From: Trichobilharzia szidati
Taxonomy: Eukaryota > Platyhelminthes > Trematoda > Strigeidida > Schistosomatidae
DNA length: 64,000 bases
NCBI GenBank assembly: GCA_944472155.2
Contig: OX235271.1
Coordinates: 65,454,416 to 65,518,415, forward strand
Direction of reading: 5' to 3'
Below, one piece after another: positions 35,080-47,280 of this stretch; position 1 is the first letter of the stretch, and the number at the start of each line of letters is the position of its first letter. The notes beneath the pieces were generated by a model. The model worked only from the letters and a program-made list of their open reading frames with translations, was not told the DNA's origin and ran no database searches. A program made the translations under genes and the position numbers.

Positions 35080-36639
35080 CTGAAATAATATGTGAGTATA
35101 TAAAAAAACTTAAGATTATGAAAGTTTAATTTTTTGACCATAGTGTTATTTACCCTGGAACATATGATAATGATTTATGTCTCAGGATAAACTTCTTCTG
35201 GATGTCTGACAGTCTTTGAAGCAAGACATTTCAGCATATAAACGAAACATTCTACTAAGCATTCATTTTATTCAAATAATTACAATGACTTATTATGCAC
35301 ATGCAAAGATTTTCATTCACAGTGTATATATGTCAAGCACCAATGCTTTATGAGAAATTACTGTTGATATCGATTTTAAGCTTTTTATCGTGTCATTTTT
35401 GTTTCAATTTATGGCGGATGTCAAAAAAATTGGAAGTATTTACTTCGTCTATCCGTATAAATTTCTGCATATATCGAGGCGCTGTATTCACAATGATGAA
35501 AAAACTTAATTAACTTGTGAAATGTACTTTGACGGTGACACTAAAAATGATGTCAAATTTTTTCTAACGGCATTGAACAATACAATGTAATGATATCTAA
35601 TAAAAATTTTTAATTTATCCAGTGGTTAAACACAATATTATTTGGTAATTTTGGATAGAAGTGGAGTCCAGGACGTCTACTGTTGTCTAATGGAGAGTCA
35701 TCACCCGAATGTACCTATATTTTTAATGCGTAATGGTGACCCAGTGGCCTTTTAGCTATCCCTCTGGCATTTTAAACGGTGCATGCTACGTTGACCTACC
35801 GGCGGTAACTAGAGTGCTTACTCGAGATGATTCACATGATGATTCTGTAGTGTAGTTGTTGAATCGCGATGTTAGCCACCACGAGGTAAGCAATATGTCA
35901 ACGTTTAAACATCATTTAAGCGTTCAAAATGAGGAGCTGACGTGTCGTCAGAAAACAAGGATTTCATTACACTATAAGTTAAACAACGGGAGATATCGAA
36001 AAATTGCCCAGACAAACAAGGCAGTTGTGAATTCACTCTTTGTGCATAAATATTTAGCTTTCAGCTAATTAAAATTACTAGACATCCTGTTAAATTATAC
36101 CACTAACTAAATTTATATTATTTTCCAATAGTTTGTTTCATCCGAAACAACATTTTGGAATTAGTATCTTTCAAATAATATTAAGAAAGCATATTTTTCC
36201 TACATATAACTTTTTTAAGGGAAATATTTGTTAAGCTAACCGTCATTCCACCTCATTTTTTACCACTTAATAGGAAGGCGATAATAATAAGGAAATAAAA
36301 AATGATTAAATGTTGTTTGCTCGTCTTTACTGTCTGTTGTGAGTTCTATTTACTTCCTGAAAATGCGGTGCTGCACAAGTTACTGATACACATTATTATT
36401 TACACAAAAAATATTTCTCACATTCTTAGGCGAATGTTTGCTTATTTGATCACGACAAACATTAGTGGTTTTTACGCTTCAAAAACATTTTATATTTGAC
36501 AAGTTAAAAATAGAACAGTTCAAAAAATTGAAACTATTTGTATATAATATAAGATAAATAAGGAACAGTAAAGAACAGTAGTTGAAACAAAACCACTTGT
36601 TTTATTGTGGGTGACACTGTAGTCAAGTAACTTCGTGTT
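35080..36639. other. Intron DNA upstream of exon 34976-35079
   Basis: The acceptor tract is at its left edge. Plus-strand frames at 35295, 35856 and 36302 show no domain or splice support. Confidence 0.45.
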
Positions 36640-36775
36640 TCATGCCATTTAAGCTTCGTTAGTTGGATGTACCTACAGTCAGAGTGGGAGATGGTATTTT
36701 CCCAGAGACTCGAACCCAGCGCTCATTGATTAAGAGGGGTAAGCTTTATTCACCAGTCTACTGAGCCGCCTCTTG
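36640..36775 (-). mobile_element. tRNA-like SINE fragment of another family
   Basis: On the minus strand GGCTCAGTAGACTGGTGA (box A-like) and GGGTTCGAGTCTC (box B) lie at tRNA-like spacing. No other copy of this sequence was noticed here. Confidence 0.5.
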
Positions 36776-37192
36776 TTCAACAAGAATGATACGAAACTAT
36801 TCAGTCAAACTCCCTGAGGAGAAACGACTCCAAAATGAGGTTCAAACATTTAGTGCAGATACATCAAATAAACATAAATAACATTCCAGGGTAAATGAGA
36901 AGTTAGAATATAATAAGTAAAAACATCTTATCTAAAATCCAGTGGAAATGATGCTGAGAGTTTGTGATAAATAGTACCTGTCACTGTTAAATTGAAATTT
37001 CACAGTAAAAAAAGGATTTTGACTAAGTACCATGAACATGGAATTTCATGTTTTGCGTTAACATATTTTGATACATGGGAGCGAAAAAAGAACTCTTCTA
37101 CACTGTAATTTTTACATAACTTTTCTACAAAATATCAACATCATATTCACTTTCAAAGTTATATGAATTCCCAAAGCCTACTCGTGGGCTTT

Positions 37193-37407
37193 GCGTCGGT
37201 GGCACAGTGGTTAGGACGCACGCCGACTATCCACATGGTCTGGGACTCGATTCCCGGCCGACACACTCCTTTACCTCACTAATCCAGTAATGAAATGCCG
37301 ATAAAGAGCGACCCCACCCCGTAAAGCCAAATACAACTGCCACCGAAAATTCAGAGCTCTACCTTGAAGACCTATAATCCACTGGCAACGTGTAAGAATA
37401 AGAAAAA
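37193..37407 (+). mobile_element. Family A SINE, diverged body
   Basis: The head and acceptor arm are good. The body has lost the GGTTGGGCATGAGG block, and the tail is CTATAATCCACTGGCAACG. Confidence 0.78.
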
Positions 37408-37837
37408 ATGTCTTTGCAGACATCACTGAGGAATGCGTTTATTTTTTCCCTTTTCTAGTTTTGTCAGAGTTAGTGTGAAATCTTTGTTTTGATCAATAAT
37501 ACTGTTGATATTTGCTCTGTATTTATTAACAGAATAACTTGTGATCTCAGTAATACTGAACCATCAGTTGTTACATTATCCTGGAGAATAGGATTAACAC
37601 TGTTCATCACTGTCGACCGTAATTTAAAATAAAATGTTGTAGAAAAAGCCTAATAACTGAATGAGAACTGGTTCCATAAAGATTCTGTGGGTGGAAACAC
37701 TCCTGCAAATTTCACCGGTCAGAAGTGACACTTTACAGAGTGTTGAGAATACATTCACTGTGACAGTCTGCGGCAATATTAATAGATGTAGTACTCTGAT
37801 TGGACTTTAGTAACTAATGTGATGTGTCTAGTCCTTT

Positions 37838-38280
37838 GTTTGATGCAGACTGAATTCTATCAGTCAGGTTTGCAATGCGGCCACCATTCTAGGTAGCTTG
37901 CTATTACGGTGCACATTGATTTGATGATATTAGATGGTTGAAGAAAATCGTCACAAAGCCTTGGACTTAGATCTCGTGTTTGTTGGCACTCGTCAGGAAG
38001 GTGTATTGGCAACCTAGTTACTAGTGTCTAATTAAAGTACCCAATACAGTCCTCCAGGAGGTCAATCGCGAACCCGAATAGCCTGCTGAGTGGTAACGTC
38101 TCTGACTTCAGTACTCACTGGATGATACGAGTTAGAATCTTAGAGGGCTGGGAGATGAGTTCCTTCAAGGTTGCGGATACGCCCTGCTGACTGATGAGTG
38201 CAAAATATCACGAAACCTAGGTCCGAGGCTTCCTGTCGATCGCCTCCAACCATCTGGCACTGTCAAGATGTAGTACTCTT
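37838..38280 (+). mobile_element. Hammerhead-bearing repeat family C, foldback pair
   Basis: A minus copy (about 37931-38011) faces a plus copy (38012-38275). The plus copy holds a tRNA-like part (TAGCCTGCTGAGTGGTAACG, then GAGTTAGAATC). Its hammerhead core is at 38191-38216: CTGATGA, GTG, 8-base loop, CAC, GAAAC. The minus copy has CTGACGA, GTG..CAC, then GAGA, so its core is changed. Related copies are at 47040-47280 and 48478-48650. Confidence 0.68.
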
Positions 38281-38743
38281 TGGAATAACAACAGCACTGG
38301 TATTATATTAAGTCTATAGTTTCGGGAATACAACGTGTGTTCATCTTATTGAGTATTCTTTTCTTTCTGCCACAGCTTCTTTTTTTATTTATCATGGTTA
38401 AAGCTATATCAGCATAAATACAATACATAATTCAAACAATTTAAATGAGAATAAAGCTATGATTCCTTCAATTTTATTATTGTGGCTATTATTATGTTTA
38501 TTATTATTATTGAATTAATCACATAACAATGGGAATAACAAGGTCGTTATGATTCCCATGAATTATTTAATATAATACACAAACCTAATCACTGTAGTAA
38601 CTACACTTTCTTTCCTTTATTTCAAAAGAAACAAATTATGGGAGAATTATCATTATTATTGTTGTTTAAATACTTAGTAAACAAACAAATAATATCCACT
38701 TTAGTTTGAATAAGTATCATTCAGATTAATAAGGGAAACTTAC
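38281..38743. other. Intron DNA 3' of exon 38744-38819
   Basis: Short ATT runs near 38505. Nothing else was recognised. Confidence 0.4.
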
Positions 38744-38819
38744 ATGTTTCTCATGTAGATACCCACCATAGGATACAGAGAACTTTGCATAGGATGCTTT
38801 AAGCAATTTCGGTAGATTC
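38744..38819 (-). CDS. Copine-like gene, C2A exon (76 nt)
   Basis: This exon lies between an acceptor ending in accaatag and a GTAAGTTT donor on the minus strand. In the phase set by both neighbours it reads from NLPKLLKASY to SYGGYLHEKH and ends exactly on a codon border. This corresponds to the second strand of a C2 domain and the loop before the TEV..NNLNP block of copines. One other frame is also open, but it would run into a stop at the start of the next exon. An 8.7-kb intron (35080-38743), mostly anonymous, separates it from exon 34976-35079. Confidence 0.55.
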
Positions 38820-39159
38820 CTATTGGTTAAAATAAGATAAAATAAAATATGACTAGTGGTTCATTTAAGTGAAACTAAAGCAGTGTAGAGGAAAACAAGA
38901 TTTTTGAGTTGGAAAATGTCATTATTCATGAAAATTAGTTGTAGGGACTCCTTATAGACTGCCTCCGACCTACCAGCATCCTGTGCATCATATCCGTTTA
39001 GGCGATGATTGTAGCAGTTAGATTGTGTCTTCATAGATCTTATGTAAAGCTTTTTAAGTTTACAAACTATAAATTCTCCACAATAACAAACCAAGTCCAT
39101 TCAGCTCAAGGATAAAGTATTTAAGTTTAGATGCATATTTGGTTCAAAGAGAAGTGTTA
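38820..39159. other. Intron DNA upstream of exon 38744-38819
   Basis: A minus-strand frame at 39100-38861 has no splice support; no domain was recognised. Confidence 0.4.
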
Positions 39160-39510
39160 TAGGATTTCATCATGAGCTGACATTAGTTAGAGAACCATTG
39201 GAAATCCTGGGAGTAGTAGACAGCTGTTTCGTCCTAGTTTAGGACACTTCATCAGTACACACCCACCGGGTTTCGAACCCAGGACCTTCTGGTTACAAGG
39301 CGAGCTCGTATACCGTTAAGCCACTGGGACCTGATCCAATGGCCCATGAATTCTAACTTCTGCCAATTCACGACATAGCGCGACCCCTAGCCAATGTCTC
39401 CGGCGAGTATTTATCCTCACATTCGACCTGCTGCACCCTACTGGTCCCGACTTCTCACTAGAACCCCAGGTAACTACCTACCTGAACAGGGCAAGTCGCT
39501 AGTGAGCATC
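39160..39510 (-). mobile_element. Full-length hammerhead SINE, minus strand
   Basis: This is the best full-length copy. The minus strand starts near GATGCTCACTAGCGACTTGC and runs on through GTTCTAGTGAGAAGTCGGG, CCAGTAGGGTGCAGCAGG and the GACATTGGCTAGGGG block. Box A, box B, the core (CTGATGAAGTGTCC..GGACGAAAC) and the 3' end follow, about 350 bases in all. Stem II (GTCC/GGAC) is intact. Confidence 0.87.
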
Positions 39511-39518
39511 TCATTGAT

Positions 39519-39675
39519 ATTCAAGTGTTGGTTTGTAGGGATTTGACAGACTGGTTACAGGACTTCATCATTAGCTGGCATTAGTTAGAGAACCATTGGA
39601 AAACCTGGGAATAGTGGAAAGCTGTTTCGTCAGTGTAGTTTGGGACTCTTCACCAGTTCGCACCCACCGGGATTT
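39519..39675 (-). mobile_element. Hammerhead SINE 3' half, minus strand
   Basis: It begins with the 3' terminal TTCAAGTGTTGGTTTG block as read on the plus strand and ends at the ACCCACCGGGAT block. It lies in tandem with the full copy and is cut near box B. Confidence 0.8.
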
Positions 39676-39757
39676 TCCAATGGTTCTCTAACTAATGTCA
39701 GCTCATGATGAAATCCTGTAACCAATCAATTCCATACAAACCAACACTTAAATACAA
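39676..39757 (+). mobile_element. Hammerhead SINE 3' end, plus strand
   Basis: Only the last about 80 bases are present (TTCTCTAACTAATGTCAGC to ACCAACACTT). It faces the 39519-39675 piece, forming a foldback. Confidence 0.8.
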
Positions 39758-40102
39758 ATGATATACTCTTACTGAATTCTTTTTGGAAAGTTTTGGTGTA
39801 CGCCGAAAATGCGGCTAACGAAATCTGCTTTTTTTGCATACATAAATGATGGAAACAAAATCACCAAACTTCTTAGTTGTTTAAACTCGGCTTATATCTT
39901 AATTATAAAAAGACAGTCTCTGAAATCATATGGAAACAGTAGTTTGTTTACTTACTGTTAAAAAATAATGGCATGCTTTAGTTGTTGTTTTTCGGTACGC
40001 TGATTACTGTGTAGTGATAACTGTTAGTTGTTTTCTCGAAATCACATTAAACTAGAATATGATTAAATCTGTTCATATCATTTACAATTTTTACATTACA
40101 CA

Positions 40103-40335
40103 TTGCGTCGGTGGCATAGTGGTTAGGACGCTCGCCGACCATGAATATGGTCAGGGGTTCGATCCCCGGCCGACGCACTCCTTTACCTCGCTAAGCTAGA
40201 AATAATGCTGGTGAAGAGGAAAGGTTGGGCATGGGGCTAGCAACCCCATCCTGTAAAATAAACATTGCTACAGAAGCTTCAAGTCACTAGCTTGAAGCCC
40301 TATGTTCCACTGAAGAACGTGAAGGATAAAAAAAA
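40103..40335 (+). mobile_element. Young family A SINE with 10-bp target duplication
   Basis: The copy is complete with a perfect acceptor stem. ACATTACACA flanks it at 40093-40102 and 40336-40345. It has few differences from the 11.1-kb copy. Confidence 0.92.
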
Positions 40336-40345
40336 ACATTACACA

Positions 40346-40929
40346 CATAGTACTGAAAAGCAAAAGTATCATAGTTTTATTTTGAAAGTCTATAAATACC
40401 TGAATATTATTTACATCACATGCTTTGAAAGCGTGTGTATAGCATTATTAGGAGGAGGTAAGGTTTCCGTTTCAAAAAAGAAAACAGATGAGTGAACAAA
40501 CTGAGTGCATTTATCACGTAAATAACACTACTGAAAGTAATCTCATCACAAGTATACAATCTAGGAAAAATGTATATTTCTTCAACTTGAAGTGTGCATG
40601 TTCTCTTTTAAGTTTTTCCCAAAATGACTTTTGAAGCTATTATTTCCTTGAGATAATCAATTTCAATTTATGATATGAAATTGTGTTGAATCCTCCTAGT
40701 TTTAGAAAAAACTCAAATCAGTAGAATTATATGTATATCCATGAGCATTTTTGTAGATTTCTGGGTGGAAATGTAACATGTTATTGAGAATTTTAATGTT
40801 TCTGAATTCTCTGAGTTGTCTTCTCAGAGAATACCTGAGTTACCAATCTCTATTGTATCTACTGAGAACTTACAGTATCCAATCTCAAATAAATATTAGG
40901 TTACTATTAAGACCATGACTGGACGAAGA
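40346..40929. other. Intron DNA without recognised features
   Basis: No repeat or frame of note before the left arm of the 41-kb inverted repeat. Confidence 0.45.
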
Positions 40930-41795
40930 AATACTTGCTTTTCAATTAGATCCTCGTCTCCAGCCCTACTCTAATATACACTTTTAGCACTTTTAATACA
41001 ATATGAAACATATTCGCCGATCTAGTGATGATATGTATCTCAACAATAATTAGTTAGTATCAACATGTCAAGGAGGTGATAAAGGACAGAGAAAATCAGT
41101 ACAAATAATCAAACGGTAGAAATGATTACAACAAGTGGATTAAACAGTGCATAATTTTGAATTAATACAGAGTAATTAAGGAATGATCGAGTGTTCAAGC
41201 TGATCACGTTACAGGTAGCTAAAGAAAAATACGCCCGAGGAATATAAACAAATCACGTGATTTCGCCTCCTCTGTGTACATTTATGGCATTCCAACTGAT
41301 CCTTATTTTGCTTTTACGACTTCGTCTTCTGCGTATAGCTGAAGTCATCGGAATCCACCTGAAGAAGCCGAATCTGTGTGCTTCGAAGACATTTTTACAG
41401 CTACTTTCATTACCTAGGCCATTGTTACATAAATGGAAAAATCTGACTACTTTGCCCTCCTTCTAAGCCTTATTAAAACTATAATTGCCCGAACTATTTT
41501 ATTTCTCTTTAATTTCTTGTTGCGTAAACAAATTGAACACTTGATCATTCCTTAATTACTCTGTATTGTTCCACAATAATACGCTTACAACCATTTCTAC
41601 CGTTTAATTGTTTGTATTGATTTTCTTTGTCATTTATCACCTCCTTGGCATGTTGATACTAACTGATTGTTGTTGAGAAACATATCGTCCCTAGATCAGT
41701 GAAGACGTTTCATATTTCTATTAAAAATGCTATAAGTGTATATTAGAGTATAGTCGGAGATGAGGATCTAATTGAAAAGTAAATATTTCTTTGCT
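40930..41795 (+). mobile_element. PLE remnant between long inverted arms
   Basis: A plus-strand piece at 41257-41420 reads LRLLRIAEVIGIHLKKPNLC then SKTFLQLLSLPRP, the C-terminus of a PLE GIY-YIG protein. Its 3' region (about 41532-41792) recurs inverted upstream at about 40931-41199, giving arms of about 260 bases with a spacer of about 330. The arms are perhaps 80 percent alike by eye. Confidence 0.72.
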
Positions 41796-43726
41796 TAATT
41801 ATTTTGCCTTACAAATGTCTATATGGGTAATTTTACTATGTTCAGAAACTTGTGAAACATCGTCTTAAAGAGGAAATGGTCGTGTATCTGATGCCCACAT
41901 TTTTGGCAGGTTTATTATCAAAAGACTTTTAAGGAAAGTCAAATAGGTATATTATTAGGATACAGGCATTAGTGGAAGTTTACATTTTCGTTCCTTTGAA
42001 TAATCAGATACTTTAAGTGAGCTGATAAACACCTTTACCTCTTCCAAAACAGCTAAAATCTCAACTAATTTCTCAACATTATCTTAAATGAAATAACAAC
42101 CAAAAATAGCCTAAGAATGTTTGGGTTTTTTTTCTGAAAATCAGCTCTATTGGTGGGAAAATTTAGTCTGTTATACAAAAAAGACACTTAAGTCCTTTTT
42201 TTATGAAATCAGACTCACAGAAAGTGGAAAAAAATATTCAATTAGAACTTAACAGTCTTCAAGCAGTATTATATGAACATATGGTCAAATAGAAAATTCC
42301 CACAGTGATATTCTCAACTAGAGGCATTTTATTCGATGCTTTTTTTTCATAATATTGCGAAAAAGTAGAGATAAGTATCACGAGTGTTCAATTAAGTATA
42401 CCGATTCATTTGTTTTAAAGCTTTGAATAAATCAATGGTATTAAGAAATCATAGAAAAAAGAACTCTTTTATCAGATAGAAAGTGATTGTAGGATGAGGA
42501 GAAAAAGATGAAAAAAAGAGTAAGTTAAGTAATACTCTTCGTTTTATATTGTGCTTTTCAACTATCCGTTCTTCTGTAATTCTTTCTCAGGCTTAGTTTT
42601 AACAGAAGAAAAAAACCACCATGAAAAGTGTTCCAACAGCCTGCAGTTTTACTGAATACACCTGTCTAGAGAGTTTTTCTTGCTAAGAGCATTTGACTAA
42701 TTGAGAAACCGACAAAAAAGAATCTGTTTTGCAAACAATTACGCATATATTTATTCTTCGTATTCTAGGTGGTTAGGATTAGAAAAACGTATTCACTTAA
42801 GTATTTAGTAAGATGGAGAAGAATTCATATTTATCGTGGAAGTATTTTAGAATAGATAGTCTTCTATTATCTTTAAATTCAATTAGTGAACTTCTAGTTG
42901 AGCTTGAATACAATTTGAGCGTGGATTTGCATCCGACCTCCCACACAAGCTACTGGTACAAAGTAAACAGATTAAAAACAGTCTAACGGATGCAAGCAGG
43001 CTATCATAAGGTGAAAAAAGCTAGCTAAATATTAATTATTAAAGAGATTTTTAAAGTTCTTTGCTTGGCTTAAAACGAGAATGATCAGTAAGTTGTGCGT
43101 AAAATTCCATACCATGACTAAAAATATGTCACTATGCCAGATAAATAAACTGAAGTGGAATTATAATGACGACTGTGTATAAAAATAAGTGGTAGGATTA
43201 TTTGAATTCTGTGCTTTTTCATTTTTCGACACCACAGTCAATAGAGTTCTGATTTTCTGAAATATTTGACATTGCGAACTGAGAGATGCTATACATTTTA
43301 AAATTATGTTAAGTAATACTACAGGCACTAGTGCTCAGACAATGACTTTATGATGGGTTTTTTGAAATTTTATCATTTTTGTAGGTCTGCTTTCCAGTAT
43401 AAAATCTAACTGAGAATTGATTTAAGGAGTTCTTGTACAACTTAGCTACTTTATTCATGGTGTTTTCATTGTCTTTTGCAACAACGCTCATAACTAGTCA
43501 AGTTTTTCTAATAGGGCTGCTATACTAGCACTTACTTTCAGCAGCAGAATGTGCTTAGTTTACATTACGTTCAACACGGGTAGTACTGAGGTGTATATGA
43601 ACGGAAGAAAGTGTTTCAGGCGAAGGGATTTTAACTCCTTGAACCAAGTGTTCAACAAGAAAACAGGTGAAAATTTCGTCAAATGGTGATGTAAACTTAC
43701 AATCTTCAGAGTGATACAAAGTGATA
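41796..43726. other. Long anonymous intron stretch
   Basis: No repeat shared with the window and no frame above 60 codons. Confidence 0.45.
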
Positions 43727-43925
43727 GAAATTAGAATTCATAGGCTGCTGAGTCAGGTCCCAGAGGCTACGGGTTTGATTCGTAATTGGAAGTTCGCGGG
43801 TCCGGAGTCTAATGGGTGCATGTCACTGTAGAGTCCCAAACTAGGACGAATCAGCTGTCCAGTGCTTACCAGTTTTCAATGGTTTTCTAACCAATATCAG
43901 TCTGTAGTCAAACCTGATACAAATA
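43727..43925 (+). mobile_element. Degraded hammerhead SINE
   Basis: GAAATTAGAATTCATAGG, then a core CTGTAGAGTCCCAAACTAGGAC followed by GAATC. Stem II is intact but both core strands are mutated. Confidence 0.65.
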
Positions 43926-44333
43926 AGTTCAATATTTGAAGCTCTTAGTCACTAATCTTTGTATTCAATAATAAGAAATACACAAGTGGAATGTACGTGA
44001 CAAGCATCAGCTTTGAATGAATGTTAATAGTAAATTTACTATATGTTAGTTTTCATGGTTAATATGCTTTTTGAAGCATTGAAGATTAACGACCACTGTT
44101 GTCACGTTTAGTGTGTAAAGGCAGAAGTCTTGTCTTATTTGAGAACTCACCAACCATTCAACAAAATTGTCAGCGTTTCATTTATCAAGACGTAGAAAAC
44201 ACACCAATGCCAAATGAATTAAAAAGACATATCTAAGTCATGAAAGCCATAAAGACAAGCACTATTTCTTGAAAATTACAAAAGTTCATGAGTTATTCAT
44301 CATCTCAACATGCAGCCCTAAATTATTTTCGTT

Positions 44334-44430
44334 TAGTGGTGTTATCTGAGCTGGATGATTTAGTGAAAAAGAGACCATCCAGCTCAGAGAACACAGCTAC
44401 ATCGAAATCACTCACATGAGCTACAAATCT
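44334..44430. mobile_element. Solo PLE terminal palindrome
   Basis: Arms of about 26 bases (44334-44359, 44374-44400) both carry the terminal block CATCCAGCTCAGAGAACAC of the 4-kb and 26-kb PLE lineage, in opposite directions. The block TGAGCTACAAAT follows. Confidence 0.65.
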
Positions 44431-46253
44431 GTATTATGACTAAAGCCTAAAATAAAAATTGTGTTATACGGTCATGTCGGAGTCCTCTGATATGGATCAA
44501 AAATGGTTTCCAGAATTCAAACCTCAGGTGGTGCAAAATAGCATTCACTAAGGCTGAATTCTACTGGGAATTCAAGTGTTAATTTGTGAGTTGATCTTCT
44601 ATTATTTTAGATTAGAATATTGAAACATTTTAGAAAATTCATTTTCTAAAATAAAAATATTCTACTCCATCGGTACAATATTTCACAATTTGGAAGAAGT
44701 TAAATTAAATGCTTACTTCTATTCTTGTTAAGTTTTTGAGAAAAATAAATAAATCGGAAATTGTTTCCCTTGTTCCACTTAGTAGACAAGTGATTCTGCA
44801 AAGGTAGAGGGCAACTAGTGCAATACTGTATGTATAAATTTAACATTGTAAATTAATTATTCATCGTCTATCGTTATAATCAATTATTCAGACTATACGG
44901 TAAAATTAAATTTGATGTTTTGCTAAAGAACATGACACGGAAATACACAACGCAAAGAAATGTTTTACGAATTAAAGATTCACTGAACTAACTTTTTTTT
45001 AAAGCAATAATGTAGGCTTAAGCATGATATCCTGCGAAGGCGTTTGTGTGTCGATAACCTTAGAAGTAAACGACTAAATTTCATGTTCGTGCAAAACATC
45101 ATCTTCATAAAGATTTCTAGTCTTTGAAAGATCTAAAGTCATAAGCGGAGAAGATTCATTACCTTTTTACCGAATTACTTCACTTCTATTTATATTTGTG
45201 ATAAGACATCATAAGAAAGACCTCTTTCACCTTGCCGATCATTTTGAAATGTATTGTACGATATATGATAATATTTATTTACAAGAAAAACCACTTTACC
45301 AATTTTACAAAATGTCTGAATTTCATACAACCTATATTTCATCTTGTGAGTTAAGTCTCATTATTCTCACCACTTCAGTCTTCAGGAGATCAGCCGGGCA
45401 ACTAACTATACAACTATATTCTTTCCCACGATGTCCATGTTTCAGTGTTTTAAATTTCTCTATTGACAGCCTTCTTAATTCCCTGGAAAGCCTGAATTTT
45501 CATTCAACATCACGCATTGAATATTCCTAATTTCTTGTAGTTCTAAGCATCAATTTACATCCTTAGATAGCAAGATGTACTGAAGCGCATTTTTAATTGA
45601 GTTTCAACCAACTATTGTGGATTTTTTCGAGGAGACGAAGAGAAAATACAATGAGAGTTTAGTTTTTGCCTCAGAATGAACTGAACCGCATCACGCGATA
45701 TAGCGTCTATTACTATTTCAGGCAAAGTTCCTGACAGAACAGAAAATGCCAGGCAATAAAATACAATGAGAAATACGAAAAAAATTTGAGTAGTTTGTTC
45801 AGAATAAAGCCAATTTCACTGAAAACTGAACAAATCATTCTATTTCTACAAAATTATCTAAAGTATTTTAGCGAAATAATAATCGTAATTTGATGAAATA
45901 ATTCAAGTGGACATAGATGAAGAGAACCGACGAGTTAAGATCATTTCAGACGTGATTATACTTTGTTTAGGCTACAAATATAATAAGGTGAACCACAAAA
46001 TTACAAAATTTCTATGCCATGTGGAAACATTTGCAGTTAAAACGAATAAAATGCGTCAATTTCCGCTGAAAATACTCACTTCTAAAAGTTTATATACAGG
46101 CATTATATCCGATTGATAACTATGACTAAGTGTCTGCAGTTTTATTTTCGAGCAATAGTTTAAATGCAACCTACCGATTAAAACTGTGTAATTAAAATAA
46201 TACATTTAATTCATGAAGTGATACTCAAAAGCAGAGAGTACTGAGGCACTTAC
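44431..46253. other. Long anonymous intron stretch
   Basis: A plus-strand frame of 110 codons at 45198-45530 has no splice support or domain and lies opposite the host gene. Confidence 0.4.
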
Positions 46254-46274
46254 TGCTCTTTGAAGAGTATTAAT
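46254..46274 (-). CDS. Copine-like gene, 21-nt micro-exon (C2A)
   Basis: The exon has an acceptor ending in ttttgttctag and a strong GTAAGTG donor on the minus strand. It reads LILFKE, with one base borrowed from the previous exon and two passed on; these complete a glutamine at the start of exon 38744-38819. The join LILFKEQNLPKLLKASY matches the first strand of a C2 domain followed by the loop where copines carry SKSDP. The calcium-binding aspartate expected in that loop is not seen (KASYA instead of KSDP), so calcium binding by this C2A is doubtful. Confidence 0.5.
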
Positions 46275-46513
46275 CTAGAACAAAATAGTAGTTAGATGGA
46301 TTATAATTGATTTCCAAAGCAGGCAGAATTAAATACAATGAGTAGAACTTAGCAGATGGAAGAAAATCGACATTAAGTGGTCTAGAAAGCTAATGAAGAG
46401 ATGATGATGTATAGTTTTGTAAAAGTCTAAAAATTTCGACTTTTGATCTACTTTTTCCCACTTAAAAAAGGCGCTATTCAGTCCACTGCACGTAGAAATT
46501 CTTTTACCGTTAC

Positions 46514-46532
46514 ACGCCTTCAAGTATATTTG
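46514..46532 (-). CDS. Copine-like gene, 19-nt micro-exon (start of C2A)
   Basis: This minus-strand exon is bounded by an acceptor ending in atttacag and a GTAACG donor. Read in the phase that fits its neighbour it encodes NILEG, with two bases left over that complete a valine with the next exon. The joined text GVLILFKEQNLPK has the alternating pattern typical of the first strands of a C2 domain. A second possible donor (GTAAAAG) lies six bases further on, but it gives the wrong phase. At 19 nt the call depends wholly on its neighbours. The next exon is only 239 bases away. Confidence 0.45.
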
Positions 46533-47039
46533 CTGTAAATAAATTAATTGTTTTCTTTTTTTCGGACGAAACCTAAATTATATTTAATTTTTATTAACAG
46601 AATTCATAAATTACTCAAAAATCGACTACTATTAGTAAAATACATCAATTATGATTTTACTCTGTGTTGAACAGTGAAGTGTCTTTTTTCTGTGTCTTGT
46701 CAACGTAAGTAAATTTAATATGTTAAATCTATGTGTTTTTCCATATTTTTACTATATAAATCGGAGATTTGTTTAAAACTGAGACAAATTAAATAAAAAT
46801 GGAATGAAATAAATTGAAATTTCTAGAAAACTTGTAACTATTTTGAATTTCTATGGAACGTCAACCGAAATTAATAATGCATGCAGAAAATATACGGTTA
46901 AGGAAAGGTAGCCAAATATTCATTATTATGTCTAAGATTCCTTATATATACAATATTTATTTGGGACAGGTTCTAAGTCTTGAGCATAGTAGGTATATTG
47001 CTTTTTAGAAAAGACAGAGATCTTCGAAACATGAATGAT

Positions 47040-47280
47040 AGTAGACGGTTGGAGGCAATCGGCAGGAAGCCTTGGACCTATGTTTCGTGTTAGTTGGCAC
47101 TAGCGAATCAGCAAGGCGTATTTGCAACCGTGAAGGATCTCATGTCCCCTCTGAGATTCTGCAGCCAGAGACGTTACCAATGAGCCAGCTATTCGGGTTC
47201 TCCATTGACCTGTTGTTGGACTGCATTGGATGCTTCGATTGAATACTAGTGACTAATTAGTGTCCAATCAAAAAAGATGA
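47040..47280 (-). mobile_element. Hammerhead-bearing repeat family C copy
   Basis: On the minus strand the order is CCAATGCAGTCC, CCCGAATAGCTGGC, GTAACGTCTCTGGC, a damaged core (CTGATTCGCTAGTG..CACGAAAC), then AGGTCCAAGGCTTCCTGCCG. It lacks the second tRNA-like box. Confidence 0.65.

Noticed and set aside
35690..35800. tRNA-like SINE copy
   Set aside because: A GGTGACCCAGTGGCC block hints at box A, but box B and any shared body are missing.
43520..43560. 18-nt micro-exon reading HILLLK
   Set aside because: The donor is good but the acceptor lacks a pyrimidine tract, and the neighbouring exons already join without it.
45198..45530. 110-codon plus-strand gene
   Set aside because: No domain, no splice sites, and composition typical of AT-rich chance frames.
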